A program made the position numbers and the translations under genes. Of a DNA stretch of 64,000 nt, positions 29,888-40,797 are shown one piece after another (within the stretch, counting starts at the first letter, position 1; each line of letters opens with the position of its first letter). Below the pieces are notes generated by a model. It was not told the origin of the DNA and did not search any database. It saw nothing but the letters and a program-made list of their open reading frames with translations. The stretch spans positions 44,329-108,328 of the forward strand of contig CACKZF010000001.1 in assembly GCA_902604565.1 (NCBI GenBank), given 5' to 3'. Source of the stretch: an uncultured Pelagibacteraceae bacterium (GTDB taxonomy: Bacteria > Pseudomonadota > Alphaproteobacteria > Pelagibacterales > Pelagibacteraceae).

Positions 29888-30328
29888 ATGGGAGAAGAAA
29901 ATAAAAAACCCTACATACTTTATGTTGCAGAGTCAATTTATTTAGAAATATTTAAAATTAAAAAACAGAATATTGATATTTCCAATATAGATGCAATAGA
30001 AAGATTTATAGGTTCTAAATTGTATGAAAAAGTAAGTAGTGGTAAATTTCATGATGAGTGGTTTAAAAAACTTAAAGAAAACGATTTTGTTGATGAGACC
30101 TCAGGAGAAAAAATTTCTAAAGAAGTTTTAAGGCTTTTAGATTTGCAAAAAGAAGCAATGATAAAACAATTAATTAAATTTCCTGATTTGTACTATGCAA
30201 AGAGTCATTTTCCCTTGGAAATATCTCAAAGAGCTACAAATCATCTTTGGAGAGTGTGCGAAAGTTATGAATTGTGGTGTAAAGAAACAAAAAATAATAG
30301 TTTAATTAAATTAAACCTATTAGATTAA
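29888..30328 (+). CDS. Hypothetical protein
   Basis: 146-aa ORF between same-strand genes. Confidence 0.7.
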   Translation: MGEENKKPYILYVAESIYLEIFKIKKQNIDISNIDAIERFIGSKLYEKVSSGKFHDEWFKKLKENDFVDETSGEKISKEVLRLLDLQKEAMIKQLIKFPDLYYAKSHFPLEISQRATNHLWRVCESYELWCKETKNNSLIKLNLLD

Positions 30329-30334
30329 GAGTTA

Positions 30335-31948
30335 ATGAATAAATTAGTTCAATTTATAGATTCAACACTGTTTGATTTAGGAAGACAATTTAAATTGTCT
30401 TATTTGCCTCCATTAATGATTTACGTAGCAGCAGGTATATCTGGACTTACAGGAATAGTGGGTACTTTCTTTGTAAAAGATTACTTAAATTTATCTGCAG
30501 CATTTCTTGCAGGATTAGGTTTCTGGGCAGGAATACCTTGGGCTTTAAAAATGCCACTAGGGCATTTGGTAGATTTAATATGGAATAAAAAGAATTACAT
30601 GGTTTACGTCGGTGCCTCATTAATTGGTGTAAGTTTATTAATAATGTACGGACTAATAATTCATACAGAACAAATGTCATCTTATTTAAAAGTTGAAACT
30701 TGGTTTGTAATAAGTGTTCTTTTAGCTCCTATTGGATATGTAGTTCAAGATGTTGTTGCTGATGCAATGACAGTCGAAGCTGTGCCTTTAATAAATGAGA
30801 ACGGAGAAAAATTTACAGCAGATAAAGTTAAAATTATGCATACCACAATGCAAACACTTGGAAGATTTGCAATTATAGGTGGGACAGTGTTGGTTGCTCT
30901 TGCCAATGTGATATTATTTAAGGGGGTAGATGATCTTGAACAGGCTGAAAAAATACAATTATACGGGTCGATATATCTTTATGCATTAATAATACCAATG
31001 GTTTCAATTTTAGGTGTTATTTTTGCTGCTTATTTAAAAAATAAAAAGAAAAACATTTTAATTAGACAAGGTCTATCAGGTGAGGAAGATAATTTTAATC
31101 ATGTGCAAACAAAAGTTAATTGGTGGATATTAGGTGGTAGTTTAATTTTTGTAATTTTCACATTGAGTGTCGGTTCGTTAGGATTGCCTTTTGCACAAGA
31201 AATTGTTTTTTTAGGTTCTATGTTAATCATTTTATTTCTTATGAACAAACTTATTAAAGAGTTACCTGAAAAGTTAAGATTTACTATAGTTGGAACTGCT
31301 ATAATTATTTTTATATTTAGAGCCATGCCTGGACCTGGCCCAAGCTTATCTTGGTTTGAAATTGATGAACTACAATTTAATGAACAATTTTTTTCAATAC
31401 TGTCTTTACTAGCTTCTGTCCTAACATTAGTTGGAATAATAATGCTTAGACCATTTATGGCAAAAAATTCTATTGCTAAAATAATCGTAATTTTATCAAT
31501 TGCTGGATCAATATTATTTTTGCCAAGTGTTGGAATGTATTATGGATTTCATAACTGGACTTCTTCGTTAACAAATGGAATTGTTGATGCAAAATTTATA
31601 GCAATAATTAATACAGCATTAGAATCTCCATTGGGTCAAATATCTATGATTCCACTTTTGGCTTGGATTGCTAAGAATGCTCCTTCACATTTAAAAGCAA
31701 CTTTTTTTGCGGTTTTTGCCTCATTCACTAATTTAGCTTTGTCTGCAAGTGCTTTATTAACAAAATATCTCAATGAAATTTTTACAATTACAAGAGAAGT
31801 AAAAGATAAGGTTACAAACGCAATTTTAACTACAGCAGACTATTCTGAGCTAGGATTGTTATTAATTGTAGTTACAATTATTACCTTAATTATACCAGTA
31901 CTATTTGTTTTATTTATTCAGAAATCTAGATTTAAAACTGAGGAATAA
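30335..31948 (+). CDS. MFS / folate-biopterin transporter-like membrane protein
   Basis: MPLGHLVDLIW; GYVVQDVVADAMTVEAVP; multiple TM. Confidence 0.65.
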   Translation: MNKLVQFIDSTLFDLGRQFKLSYLPPLMIYVAAGISGLTGIVGTFFVKDYLNLSAAFLAGLGFWAGIPWALKMPLGHLVDLIWNKKNYMVYVGASLIGVSLLIMYGLIIHTEQMSSYLKVETWFVISVLLAPIGYVVQDVVADAMTVEAVPLINENGEKFTADKVKIMHTTMQTLGRFAIIGGTVLVALANVILFKGVDDLEQAEKIQLYGSIYLYALIIPMVSILGVIFAAYLKNKKKNILIRQGLSGEEDNFNHVQTKVNWWILGGSLIFVIFTLSVGSLGLPFAQEIVFLGSMLIILFLMNKLIKELPEKLRFTIVGTAIIIFIFRAMPGPGPSLSWFEIDELQFNEQFFSILSLLASVLTLVGIIMLRPFMAKNSIAKIIVILSIAGSILFLPSVGMYYGFHNWTSSLTNGIVDAKFIAIINTALESPLGQISMIPLLAWIAKNAPSHLKATFFAVFASFTNLALSASALLTKYLNEIFTITREVKDKVTNAILTTADYSELGLLLIVVTIITLIIPVLFVLFIQKSRFKTEE

Positions 31949-31951
31949 TAA

Positions 31952-32539
31952 CTAATTACACTTATAACCAAATTCTAAAGAAGCATCAGTGATAGAATGA
32001 TATAAAGATTCTCCAAAACTTCTTAGAGAAAAAATTCTTGCTTTTTCTGGTTCATTTTCAACCATATCAACTATAAAAGAAATTCCATTAAAAGCTGAGT
32101 TAATACTCATATTTTTTGTTAAAATGTTAAAATTAAAAGGACATCCTTTTTTTAAAACTTCTTTTACGTATGGTCCTTCTAATTCGATTGTTGCTTTTGA
32201 ATGAGAAAGGTCTGTAACAGCAAAATCATTTTCATTGAAAGTACTGTAAATTTCTTTTAACAATTCTTTTTTATGAGAAACTAAAAGCCAATTATTTGGT
32301 GAATTCCACAAAACTCTTATATTTTCATTTGAAACTACTTTTTGTGCCTGATTTACAAATTTTAAATTGTTAAAATTTATATCGTCAATTTTAATTGAAG
32401 AATTTTTATACTGAACTATTTGAACGATTAATAAATTTTTTAATTCTTTAATTTTTAATAATTCATTTTCAGATTTATTTTCAAAGTTTCCAAATAACCC
32501 CTCGATATGGACATTTTGTAATGCAGAAATCACCGTCAT
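31952..32539 (-). CDS. soxG: Sarcosine oxidase gamma subunit-like
   Basis: LSHSKATIELEGPYVKEVLKKGCPFNF; overlaps soxA. Confidence 0.8.
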   Translation of the reverse strand: MTVISALQNVHIEGLFGNFENKSENELLKIKELKNLLIVQIVQYKNSSIKIDDINFNNLKFVNQAQKVVSNENIRVLWNSPNNWLLVSHKKELLKEIYSTFNENDFAVTDLSHSKATIELEGPYVKEVLKKGCPFNFNILTKNMSINSAFNGISFIVDMVENEPEKARIFSLRSFGESLYHSITDASLEFGYKCN

Positions 32540-35532
32540 GCTCTTACTCTCTTTCCTTCAGGATCAACGTAATGAGATGAAACAATTTCCACAGGAATAG
32601 TTTTATTTTTTAAAGGCGACATAGCAAATAACTTTTGTCCTATCATGTTTTTACCATCTTTAATTATCGCAAGTGAGAATGGATTATCATATTCAACACT
32701 CCAACATGATGCTGAGACATGACCTAATTTAGGGTTTGGAAGTTTTGCTTTAGGGTCTTTAACAATATATGAACCTTCAGGAATACTTGTTTTTTTGTCT
32801 AATGGAACAACACCTACTATTTTTTCTCTATCTGGTTTTGTAAAAGCTGATCTGCTTAAAGATCTTTTACCAATAAAGTCTTTTTTCTTACTAACTAAAC
32901 CTTCAAGCGATGCATCATGAGGAATTGTTCTCCCATCAAGCTCAGAGCCAGCAACGTGACCCATTTCTATCCTTAAAGTAGATAGGGCCTCAGTTCCATA
33001 TGGCTGTATTTGAAATTCTTTACCAACTTCGATAATTTTTTCCCACATGAAATTACCATAGTCTGACTCCACATTAACCTCATAAGCAAGCTCTCCTGAA
33101 AATGAAATTCTATAAATTTTTGCAGGAATACCAAATAAATCCGCCTCTTTATAGCCCATAAACGGTAGATCTTCATTGGATACATTTGTGTTTGGGAATA
33201 ATTTCATTAGTAATGCTCTTGAATTTGGGCCTGCTATTGCAGCACCAGCCCACTGCTCTGTTGTTGAGACTACATTCACATTTAATTCTGGCCAAACTAA
33301 CTGCAAATAATATTCTAAATGAGACAAAACATTTGCTGCCTGAGCTGTTGTAGTTGTCATGTGGTAATGATTTTCGGAAATTCTTGTTGTTGTTCCATCA
33401 TCCATTACAATTCCATCTTCTCTTAACATTACTCCATATCTTGCTTTACCAACTGGTAGTTTAAGCCATGCATTAGTATAAACTCTATTTAAAAATTCTG
33501 CGGCATCCGGGCCTTTTACATCTATTTTTCCTAAAGTAGTTACATCACATACGCCTACATTTTTTCTTACATTTTTTGCCTCTCTTTTTGAGGCTTCAAA
33601 CAATGTTTCATTTCCTTGCTTGTAGTATCTTGGTCTTAACCAAACTCCAGCATCAACAAATACTGCATTATTTTTCTTATGCCATTCGTGCATTGGCGAT
33701 TTTCTTGTTGGTTTAGAGTGTTTGCCAACTTCTCTTCCCACAATTGCTCCTATTGAAACAGGTGTATAAGGTGGCCTAAATGTTGTGTGGCCAACTTGTG
33801 GTACAACTTTATTTTCAATGTCTGAAACTAATTGTAAACCATTAAGATTACTTGTCTTCCCTTGATCTGTGGCCATACCAAGAGTGGTATATCTTTTTAC
33901 ATGTTCGATTGATCTAAAACCTTCTCTTAATGCCAACTCTATATCTGTTACAGCCACATCGTTTTGAAAATCTAAAAATCTTTTGTAAGATTTACCTTTT
34001 GGTAATGGAACACACCAAAACTTGTCGTGCTCTGAAGATTTTTTTTCAACTACAGTTGGAATAGAAACTTTATTATTATTTTCTGTTATTTTGTTTGAGA
34101 CTTCATATCCTTTATCAAATGCTTCATTAATAGTTTCTTCTAAGGTAAATTTACCGTTTGCTGAACCAATTGTATTTTCTTTCTGTTTAGATTTTTTTGG
34201 AACGAATGCATCTATTTTTTCATTAAATTCAGATTTATTTCCAGATTGAGATGCTAAGTGAATTGATGGTGTCCAAAACCCTGACACACAAATACAATCA
34301 CATTCAATATTCTCTATATTTGATAAATCTTTTTTATTTTCAGATATTTTTGCAATATCTGCTGATTTGACTTTTTTGTATCCTTTAGCGGCAACTACCA
34401 CATAAGAATATTTAATTTCAATTCCTAAATTTTTTGCTTCAGTAATAATGTCAGAAGATGGTTCTTTTCTAGTATCTAAAATTAATGGATTAACACCATT
34501 TTTTTTGAACTCTATAGCGGTTTCATATCCACTGTCATTATTAGTAAATATCAAAGGTTTTTTTCCAACTAGAACTCCATAGACCTTCATGTATTCTTTA
34601 GCTGCTGAAGATAACATTACACCTGGGGTATCATTGTTACCAAATACTAGTGGTCTTTCAATTGAACCTGATGAAATAAGAACTTCTTTTGCTCTTATGT
34701 ACCACAAACGTTGTTTAGGTAAATATTTTTGGGTTTTGGGCAAGTGATCGCTTATTCGTTCCGACATTACCAACATATTATGATCATAATAACCAAATAC
34801 TTGTGATCTATTTTTTACAATCACATTTGACATTGACTTTAACTCTGTAATTATTTTCTCTGACCATTCAGTACCAGTTTGATTACCAATATTTACATCA
34901 CTAGTTAACAAGCTACCTCCATACCTTGGTTTGTCTTCAGCTAAAATTACACGCGCACCATTTTTTGCTGCTGCATATGCGCTAGCTAAACCTGAAGGTC
35001 CTGATCCAGTGATTAATAAATCACAATATTCATATTTATGTTCATATCTTTCTTTATCATGTTTGATAGATGCTTCTCCAAAACCTGCTGCCATTCTAAT
35101 GAAAGGTTCATAAATTTTGTACCAGAAACTTGGTGGCCACATAAAAGTTTTATAATAAAACCCAGCTGGAAAAAACATTCTTAAGAAATTATTAATTGCT
35201 CCAATATCAAAGTTTACACTAGGCCAACAATTTACACTTTTAACTTCTAATCCGTCAAAAATCTCCTGTTCAGTTGCTCTAATATTAGGATCTCTCTCAT
35301 TATTTCTTTCTAATTGTAAAATTGCATAAGGTTCATCAACACCAACTCCAAAGAAACCTCTAGGTCTATGATATTTAAAACTTCTCCCAACAAGATGCAC
35401 TCCATTTGCTATTAATGCAGAAGCGATAGTATCTCCTTCATATCCAAAATATTTTTTACCATTAAATGTAAAAGAAATTTTTTTATTTCTGTTTACCATT
35501 CCAATGTTATCTAATCTAAAATCTTGTGACAT
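32536..35532 (-). CDS. soxA: Sarcosine oxidase alpha subunit
   Basis: GRSFKYHRPRGFFGVGVDEPYA; LLITGSGPSGLASAYAAAKNGARVILAED; C-terminal GcvT domain. Confidence 0.92.
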   Translation of the reverse strand: MSQDFRLDNIGMVNRNKKISFTFNGKKYFGYEGDTIASALIANGVHLVGRSFKYHRPRGFFGVGVDEPYAILQLERNNERDPNIRATEQEIFDGLEVKSVNCWPSVNFDIGAINNFLRMFFPAGFYYKTFMWPPSFWYKIYEPFIRMAAGFGEASIKHDKERYEHKYEYCDLLITGSGPSGLASAYAAAKNGARVILAEDKPRYGGSLLTSDVNIGNQTGTEWSEKIITELKSMSNVIVKNRSQVFGYYDHNMLVMSERISDHLPKTQKYLPKQRLWYIRAKEVLISSGSIERPLVFGNNDTPGVMLSSAAKEYMKVYGVLVGKKPLIFTNNDSGYETAIEFKKNGVNPLILDTRKEPSSDIITEAKNLGIEIKYSYVVVAAKGYKKVKSADIAKISENKKDLSNIENIECDCICVSGFWTPSIHLASQSGNKSEFNEKIDAFVPKKSKQKENTIGSANGKFTLEETINEAFDKGYEVSNKITENNNKVSIPTVVEKKSSEHDKFWCVPLPKGKSYKRFLDFQNDVAVTDIELALREGFRSIEHVKRYTTLGMATDQGKTSNLNGLQLVSDIENKVVPQVGHTTFRPPYTPVSIGAIVGREVGKHSKPTRKSPMHEWHKKNNAVFVDAGVWLRPRYYKQGNETLFEASKREAKNVRKNVGVCDVTTLGKIDVKGPDAAEFLNRVYTNAWLKLPVGKARYGVMLREDGIVMDDGTTTRISENHYHMTTTTAQAANVLSHLEYYLQLVWPELNVNVVSTTEQWAGAAIAGPNSRALLMKLFPNTNVSNEDLPFMGYKEADLFGIPAKIYRISFSGELAYEVNVESDYGNFMWEKIIEVGKEFQIQPYGTEALSTLRIEMGHVAGSELDGRTIPHDASLEGLVSKKKDFIGKRSLSRSAFTKPDREKIVGVVPLDKKTSIPEGSYIVKDPKAKLPNPKLGHVSASCWSVEYDNPFSLAIIKDGKNMIGQKLFAMSPLKNKTIPVEIVSSHYVDPEGKRVRA

Positions 35533-35801
35533 TATTCGGTCAGTTCTTCTGCTTTATAGGTTTTAAAAATTTCGTGAGTTGAAGTATCTCTTTCAACTTT
35601 AATCCATTGTCTGCAACCAGATATATGGTGCCATAACTCTAGGTGTTTTCCTCTAGGACTTTTTCTTAAATAAACAAAATTATTCCACTCTTGGTCACTA
35701 ATTTCCTTGTTAAGCTCTGGTCGTTTTACTGTTGCATCTCCGCCATAAGCAAACTCATTCTGTGATCTTGATCCACAATGTGGACAGAATATATAGAGCA
35801 T
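35532..35801 (-). CDS. soxD: Sarcosine oxidase delta subunit
   Basis: FCPHCGSRSQNEFAYGGDA; WHHISGCRQWIKVERDTSTHEI. Confidence 0.93.
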   Translation of the reverse strand: MLYIFCPHCGSRSQNEFAYGGDATVKRPELNKEISDQEWNNFVYLRKSPRGKHLELWHHISGCRQWIKVERDTSTHEIFKTYKAEELTE

Positions 35802-37058
35802 TTAAGATATCCAAGTTTTGGTACCAAGACCTTTTTCATCAATTAAATCACCAGTATTAAATCTATTTAAACTGTAACCTGAGTTTAATTCATGAACTCT
35901 ATCTTGTGCAATTGTATGTGCAAAAGTCCAACCTGAAGCAGGAGTAGCTTTAAAACCACCATAACACCAGCCACAATTTAAGTATAAGCCATCAATATGT
36001 GTTTTATCAATAATTGGTGAACCGTCCATTGACATATCCATAATTCCACCCCAAGTTCTGAGCATTTTCAATTTGCTAAGAAATGGAAACATTGCAATAC
36101 CTTCAGTCAATACATGTTGGAGTGTTGGTAAGTTTCCTCTTTGTGAGTAACTATTGTATCCGTCCAAGTCTCCACCCATAACCATCTCTCCTTTATCTGA
36201 TTGACTACAATAAAAGTGACCTGCACCAAATGTAACTACATGGTCAAGCAAAGGTTTAACAGGCTCTGATACACATGCTTGAAGAAGATGAGTTTCAATT
36301 GGTAATGTCATATTTAACATTTCTGCTAAAATATTTGTGCTACCTGCAACACACAAACCAACTTTTTTCGCTTTGATATCTCCTCTAGAAGTTCTTACAC
36401 CAACTATTTTACCATTATTAACATCAAATCCTGTAACTTCACAATTTTGAATTATGTCAACACCCATTGAATCTGCTTGTCTTGCGTATCCCCAAGCAAC
36501 AGCATCGTGTCTAGCAGTCCCAGCACTTGGTTGCATCAAACCTCCAAAAATTGGAAATCGCACATTGTCAGAAAAATCTGCCATTGGAATTCTTTTTTGA
36601 ACCTCTTCCCTATTTAATAAAACTGCATCAATTCCATTTAATCGCATTGAATTTCCTCTTCTAGAGTACGCATTCATTTGTGCATCTGAATGGGCAAGAT
36701 TAATTATTCCTCTTGGAGAAAACATTACGTTGTAATTCAAATCCTGACTCATCTTTCTCCACAAATCCATACCAAATTCACTGAACAAAGCATTGTCATC
36801 ATGCATATAGTTTGATCTAATTATTGTAGTGTTCCTTCCAACATTACCTCCACCTATCCAGCCTTTTTCAATGATAGCTACATTTGTAATATTGTGCTCC
36901 TTAGCTAAGTAGTATGCAGTTGCTAAACCATGACCCCCGCCACCTATGATAATCACATCATATTCTTTTTTAGGAGTTGGATCTTTCCATGCTACTTCCC
37001 AATTCTGATGATCTGAGAATGCATTTTTAATGAGGCTAAAAACTGAGTATTTTTGCAT
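35802..37058 (-). CDS. soxB: Sarcosine oxidase beta subunit
   Basis: YDVIIIGGGGHGLATAYYLAKEH; GWIGGGNVGRNTTIIRSNY. Confidence 0.92.
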   Translation of the reverse strand: MQKYSVFSLIKNAFSDHQNWEVAWKDPTPKKEYDVIIIGGGGHGLATAYYLAKEHNITNVAIIEKGWIGGGNVGRNTTIIRSNYMHDDNALFSEFGMDLWRKMSQDLNYNVMFSPRGIINLAHSDAQMNAYSRRGNSMRLNGIDAVLLNREEVQKRIPMADFSDNVRFPIFGGLMQPSAGTARHDAVAWGYARQADSMGVDIIQNCEVTGFDVNNGKIVGVRTSRGDIKAKKVGLCVAGSTNILAEMLNMTLPIETHLLQACVSEPVKPLLDHVVTFGAGHFYCSQSDKGEMVMGGDLDGYNSYSQRGNLPTLQHVLTEGIAMFPFLSKLKMLRTWGGIMDMSMDGSPIIDKTHIDGLYLNCGWCYGGFKATPASGWTFAHTIAQDRVHELNSGYSLNRFNTGDLIDEKGLGTKTWIS

Positions 37059-37186
37059 TTTATAATTTTATCCAATTAAACATAAATTTTTTCTTATTTT
37101 TTATATATATATTTTTTAGATGTTTAAAATCAAACCAAAAAAGTATAGACATTTTGCACATTAAACAATTATAAATTTTAAACTAA

Positions 37187-38863
37187 ATGTCAAAATCAGA
37201 TATTGAAATAGCTAGAGAAGCAAAAATGAAACCTATCCAAGAAATTTTGGATGGAGTGGGAGTACCCGACAAAACTGAGGCATATAGTCCAATAAGCAGA
37301 TATATAGCTAAAATCAAACTTGAATACTTAGAAAAATTTAAAGACAAAAAAGATGGAAAATTAATACTAGTAACAGCAATTACACCTACTCCGGCAGGGG
37401 AAGGAAAGACAACAACTTCTGTAGGATTGTCAGATGGATTAAACAAAATAGGTAAAAAATCTATTGTTTGTTTAAGAGAACCAAGTCTTGGTCCTTCTTT
37501 TGGGATGAAAGGTGGAGCTGCTGGTGGTGGTTATGCTCAAGTAGTTCCTATGGAGCAAATAAATCTTCATTTCACAGGAGACTTTCATGCAATTACATCT
37601 GCTCATAATCTTTTATCTGCATTAATAGATAACCACATATATTGGGGAAATAAACTAAATATAGATGTCAGAAGAATAGTTTGGAAAAGAGTTCTCGACA
37701 TGAATGATAGAGCTTTAAGATCTATAAATATTAATCTTGGTGGTGTTGCGAATGGATTTCCAAGAGAAGATGGTTTTGATATTACTGTTGCGTCAGAAAT
37801 AATGGCAATCTTTTGTTTATCAAATGATTTGCATGATCTTGAAAATAGAATTGGTAATATTACTGTTGCTTATACTAGAGACAAAAAACCAATATATGCA
37901 AAAGATTTAAACGCTCAGGGTCCAATGACTGTATTGTTAAAAGACGCTATTAGACCAAATGTTACACAAACCTTGGAAAACAATCCTGCTATAATTCATG
38001 GTGGACCATTTGCAAATATTGCTCATGGATGTAATTCTGTTTTAGCAACTAAGACAGCATTAAAACTCTCAGATTATGTCGTAACAGAAGCAGGTTTTGG
38101 AGCTGACCTAGGAGCAGAAAAATTCTTAGATATTAAATGTAGAAAATCAGGATTAAAACCAAGTTGTGTTGTGATTGTTGCAACTATAAGAGCTTTGAAA
38201 ATGCATGGAGGAGTTAAAAAAGATGAATTAAAAAATGAAAATGTAGATGCAGTTAAAAAAGGATTGGTTAACTTAGAAAGACATATAGAAAATATTCAAA
38301 AATTTGGTTTACCTGTAACAGTAGCTATAAACCACTTTGTTTTAGATACAGATAAAGAAATTGATGAAGTTACCCAGTTTTGTGAACAAAAGGACATTAA
38401 AGCCTCTATATCAAAGCATTGGGAAAAAGGTGGAGAAGGTGCAACTAATTTAGCAAATGATGTAGTTGAACTATGTGAAAAAGATAGTGATTTTAAATTT
38501 TTATATGATGATAAAACTTCATTATTTAAAAAAATAGAAACAATTGCCAAGGAACTTTATAGAGCAAGCGAAGTAGTTGCAGATACTAAAATAAGAGACC
38601 AATTAAAAGCTTTTGAAGAAAGAGGTTACCAATCATTACCAATTTGTATTGCAAAAACTCAATATAGTTTTTCCACTGACCCAAATCTAAAGGGAGCACC
38701 TTCAGGTCATGTATTACCAATAAGAGAAGTAAGACTATCATCAGGAGCAGAATTTATCGTTGTTGTATGCGGTGCAATAATGACAATGCCAGGATTACCA
38801 AAAGTGCCAGCTGCGGACTCAATTCGTATTAATAAAAAAGGTGAAACAGAGGGTCTATTTTAA
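37187..38863 (+). CDS. fhs: Formate-tetrahydrofolate ligase
   Basis: [62 protein letters not shown]. Confidence 0.97.
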   Translation: MSKSDIEIAREAKMKPIQEILDGVGVPDKTEAYSPISRYIAKIKLEYLEKFKDKKDGKLILVTAITPTPAGEGKTTTSVGLSDGLNKIGKKSIVCLREPSLGPSFGMKGGAAGGGYAQVVPMEQINLHFTGDFHAITSAHNLLSALIDNHIYWGNKLNIDVRRIVWKRVLDMNDRALRSININLGGVANGFPREDGFDITVASEIMAIFCLSNDLHDLENRIGNITVAYTRDKKPIYAKDLNAQGPMTVLLKDAIRPNVTQTLENNPAIIHGGPFANIAHGCNSVLATKTALKLSDYVVTEAGFGADLGAEKFLDIKCRKSGLKPSCVVIVATIRALKMHGGVKKDELKNENVDAVKKGLVNLERHIENIQKFGLPVTVAINHFVLDTDKEIDEVTQFCEQKDIKASISKHWEKGGEGATNLANDVVELCEKDSDFKFLYDDKTSLFKKIETIAKELYRASEVVADTKIRDQLKAFEERGYQSLPICIAKTQYSFSTDPNLKGAPSGHVLPIREVRLSSGAEFIVVVCGAIMTMPGLPKVPAADSIRINKKGETEGLF

Positions 38864-39643
38864 AAGATAATTAAGCCAGTTTTCAAGTTCACGCATTCTA
38901 AGATCTTTATTTGTAATCTTATTTTCTTCCGCAATCATTCTTACATGATTATTTATCTCTTGCTCGTCAACAAAAGCATTATTGTTTAAAAGACGTTCTT
39001 TTCTAAAATGTATAAGGCTTATCATTTTATCGTAAGTTATTTCAGGATGATATTGAATACCCCATATATCACTTACTGCAGACTGAAAATTTACTCCCAT
39101 AACTTTATTTATAGGATTTGAGGCTAGCAATTTTGAATTTTTTGGCAATGTTGCAACTTCATCAAAATTAAAAGCGGGTGTATTAAAAATTTTACCTTTA
39201 TTTTTATATATTGGATGTTGTAATCCCTCATTATTTATTTCAATGTTTAGTGCTATACCTCTGTGAGATCCGTTAGTACATCTTTTTACTTGACCTCCTG
39301 CTACCGTAACAGCAACCTGAAGTCCCCAGCAGATAGCTAATATTTTTTTAATTTTTTTTTGACACTCTCTCATAAATTCGATCTGTCTTCTTATTTCAAT
39401 GGTTTCATTGTAAATATTTAGACTACTTCCTCCCCATATTAGTCCATCATATTTATCGAGATCTGTTACTTTTTCAGAAATATTTTTATCGGATGAGGGG
39501 TTTACAACATCTATTTCAATTTTATCGGTAAAATAGGCTATGCTATCTTTTAGACTTTCTGTATGTGTTTTAATCCCACCATCGGTAAAACTCTGATTCT
39601 CTTCTCTTAAGTTTCCCTCAACTATTAATATTTTTTTCATCAA
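38855..39643 (-). CDS. Class I glutamine amidotransferase-like protein
   Basis: [25 protein letters not shown]. Confidence 0.85.
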   Translation of the reverse strand: MMKKILIVEGNLREENQSFTDGGIKTHTESLKDSIAYFTDKIEIDVVNPSSDKNISEKVTDLDKYDGLIWGGSSLNIYNETIEIRRQIEFMRECQKKIKKILAICWGLQVAVTVAGGQVKRCTNGSHRGIALNIEINNEGLQHPIYKNKGKIFNTPAFNFDEVATLPKNSKLLASNPINKVMGVNFQSAVSDIWGIQYHPEITYDKMISLIHFRKERLLNNNAFVDEQEINNHVRMIAEENKITNKDLRMRELENWLNYLLK

Positions 39644-40797
39644 AATAATTTTCCTGAAATACTATGTTCATACATAACTTTCATATCATTTATAGTCAAT
39701 TTTTTTGGATTTGAAGATGTTGATGGATCATCAAGTGCCATCTTTGATAAATCATCTAAGTTCATTTTATTTGTTTCTATTACATCTGATAGTTTGTGTG
39801 GGATATTTAATTGTTTTCTTAGCTCTAATATCCATTCAAGAAAAGCATCAAAACTTTTACTTAAGTTAAGGTAATCACAAATAGAAATAATTTTTTCTTC
39901 AATATTTTTTTTATTAAAACTTAAAACATATGGCATAAATATTGCATTAGACAATCCGTGATGGAGATTAAATTGTGCATTAAGTGGATGACTTAGTGAA
40001 TGAATAGCTCCTAAGCCTTTTTGAAATGCAGTAGATCCCATGCTTGCTGCTGCTAATAAATCTGATCTAGCATCTAGATCACTTCCATCTTTAACAGCTT
40101 TCAAAAGGGATTTTTTTATCAATCTCATTCCCTCAATTGCTATTCCATCAGCCATTGGGTGAAAGCCAGGTGCACAAAATGCCTCTAAATTGTGTGCTAA
40201 TGCATCCATTCCTGTCGCTCCTGTTAAACGGGGAGAAAGATCTTTCGTAAGAACTGGGTCTAATATTACAATAGATGGTAAAAATTTTGGGTGGAAAATA
40301 ATTTTTTTTATTCCAGTTCTGGAATTAATTATTGCAGATGCTCTGCCAGTTTCTGAACCAGTTCCTGCAGTAGTTGGAATTGCAATTATTGGAGAGATAT
40401 TTTTTTCATCTGCCCTTTTCCAATAATCACCAATATCCTCGAAATCCCAAATAGGTCTTGATTGTCCAGACATAAAAGCTATGGCTTTGCCAACATCTAG
40501 TGCACTTCCACCTCCAATAGCTACTACACTATCGCAACTATTTTTTTTGAAAACTTCAACACCTTCATCGACATTCTCTCCTGTTGGGTTTCCTGAGAAA
40601 TTAGAAAAAGTAGATAATTTAAATTTCTTTTCTAAATAATTTACTAAATCTTTTATAAATTCTAAATTGATTAAGTCTTTATCTGTTACTAATAATGGTT
40701 TTAAAGTTTTAATTTCAACACAAGCCTTTTCTAGATCCTTAGCTCTATTTTTGCCTACCCAAACAGTTGTAGGGTAATTCCAATTATAATTAGTCAT
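39640..40797 (-). CDS. Iron-containing alcohol dehydrogenase
   Basis: VAIGGGSALDVGKAIAF; TTAGTGSETGRAS; GLGAIHSLSHPLNAQFNLHHG. Confidence 0.93.
   Translation of the reverse strand: MTNYNWNYPTTVWVGKNRAKDLEKACVEIKTLKPLLVTDKDLINLEFIKDLVNYLEKKFKLSTFSNFSGNPTGENVDEGVEVFKKNSCDSVVAIGGGSALDVGKAIAFMSGQSRPIWDFEDIGDYWKRADEKNISPIIAIPTTAGTGSETGRASAIINSRTGIKKIIFHPKFLPSIVILDPVLTKDLSPRLTGATGMDALAHNLEAFCAPGFHPMADGIAIEGMRLIKKSLLKAVKDGSDLDARSDLLAAASMGSTAFQKGLGAIHSLSHPLNAQFNLHHGLSNAIFMPYVLSFNKKNIEEKIISICDYLNLSKSFDAFLEWILELRKQLNIPHKLSDVIETNKMNLDDLSKMALDDPSTSSNPKKLTINDMKVMYEHSISGKLF

Noticed and set aside
37100-37125. TTATATATATATTTTTT stretch before soxB/fhs
   Set aside because: Simple AT repeat without clear dyad spacing; not distinguishable from background composition
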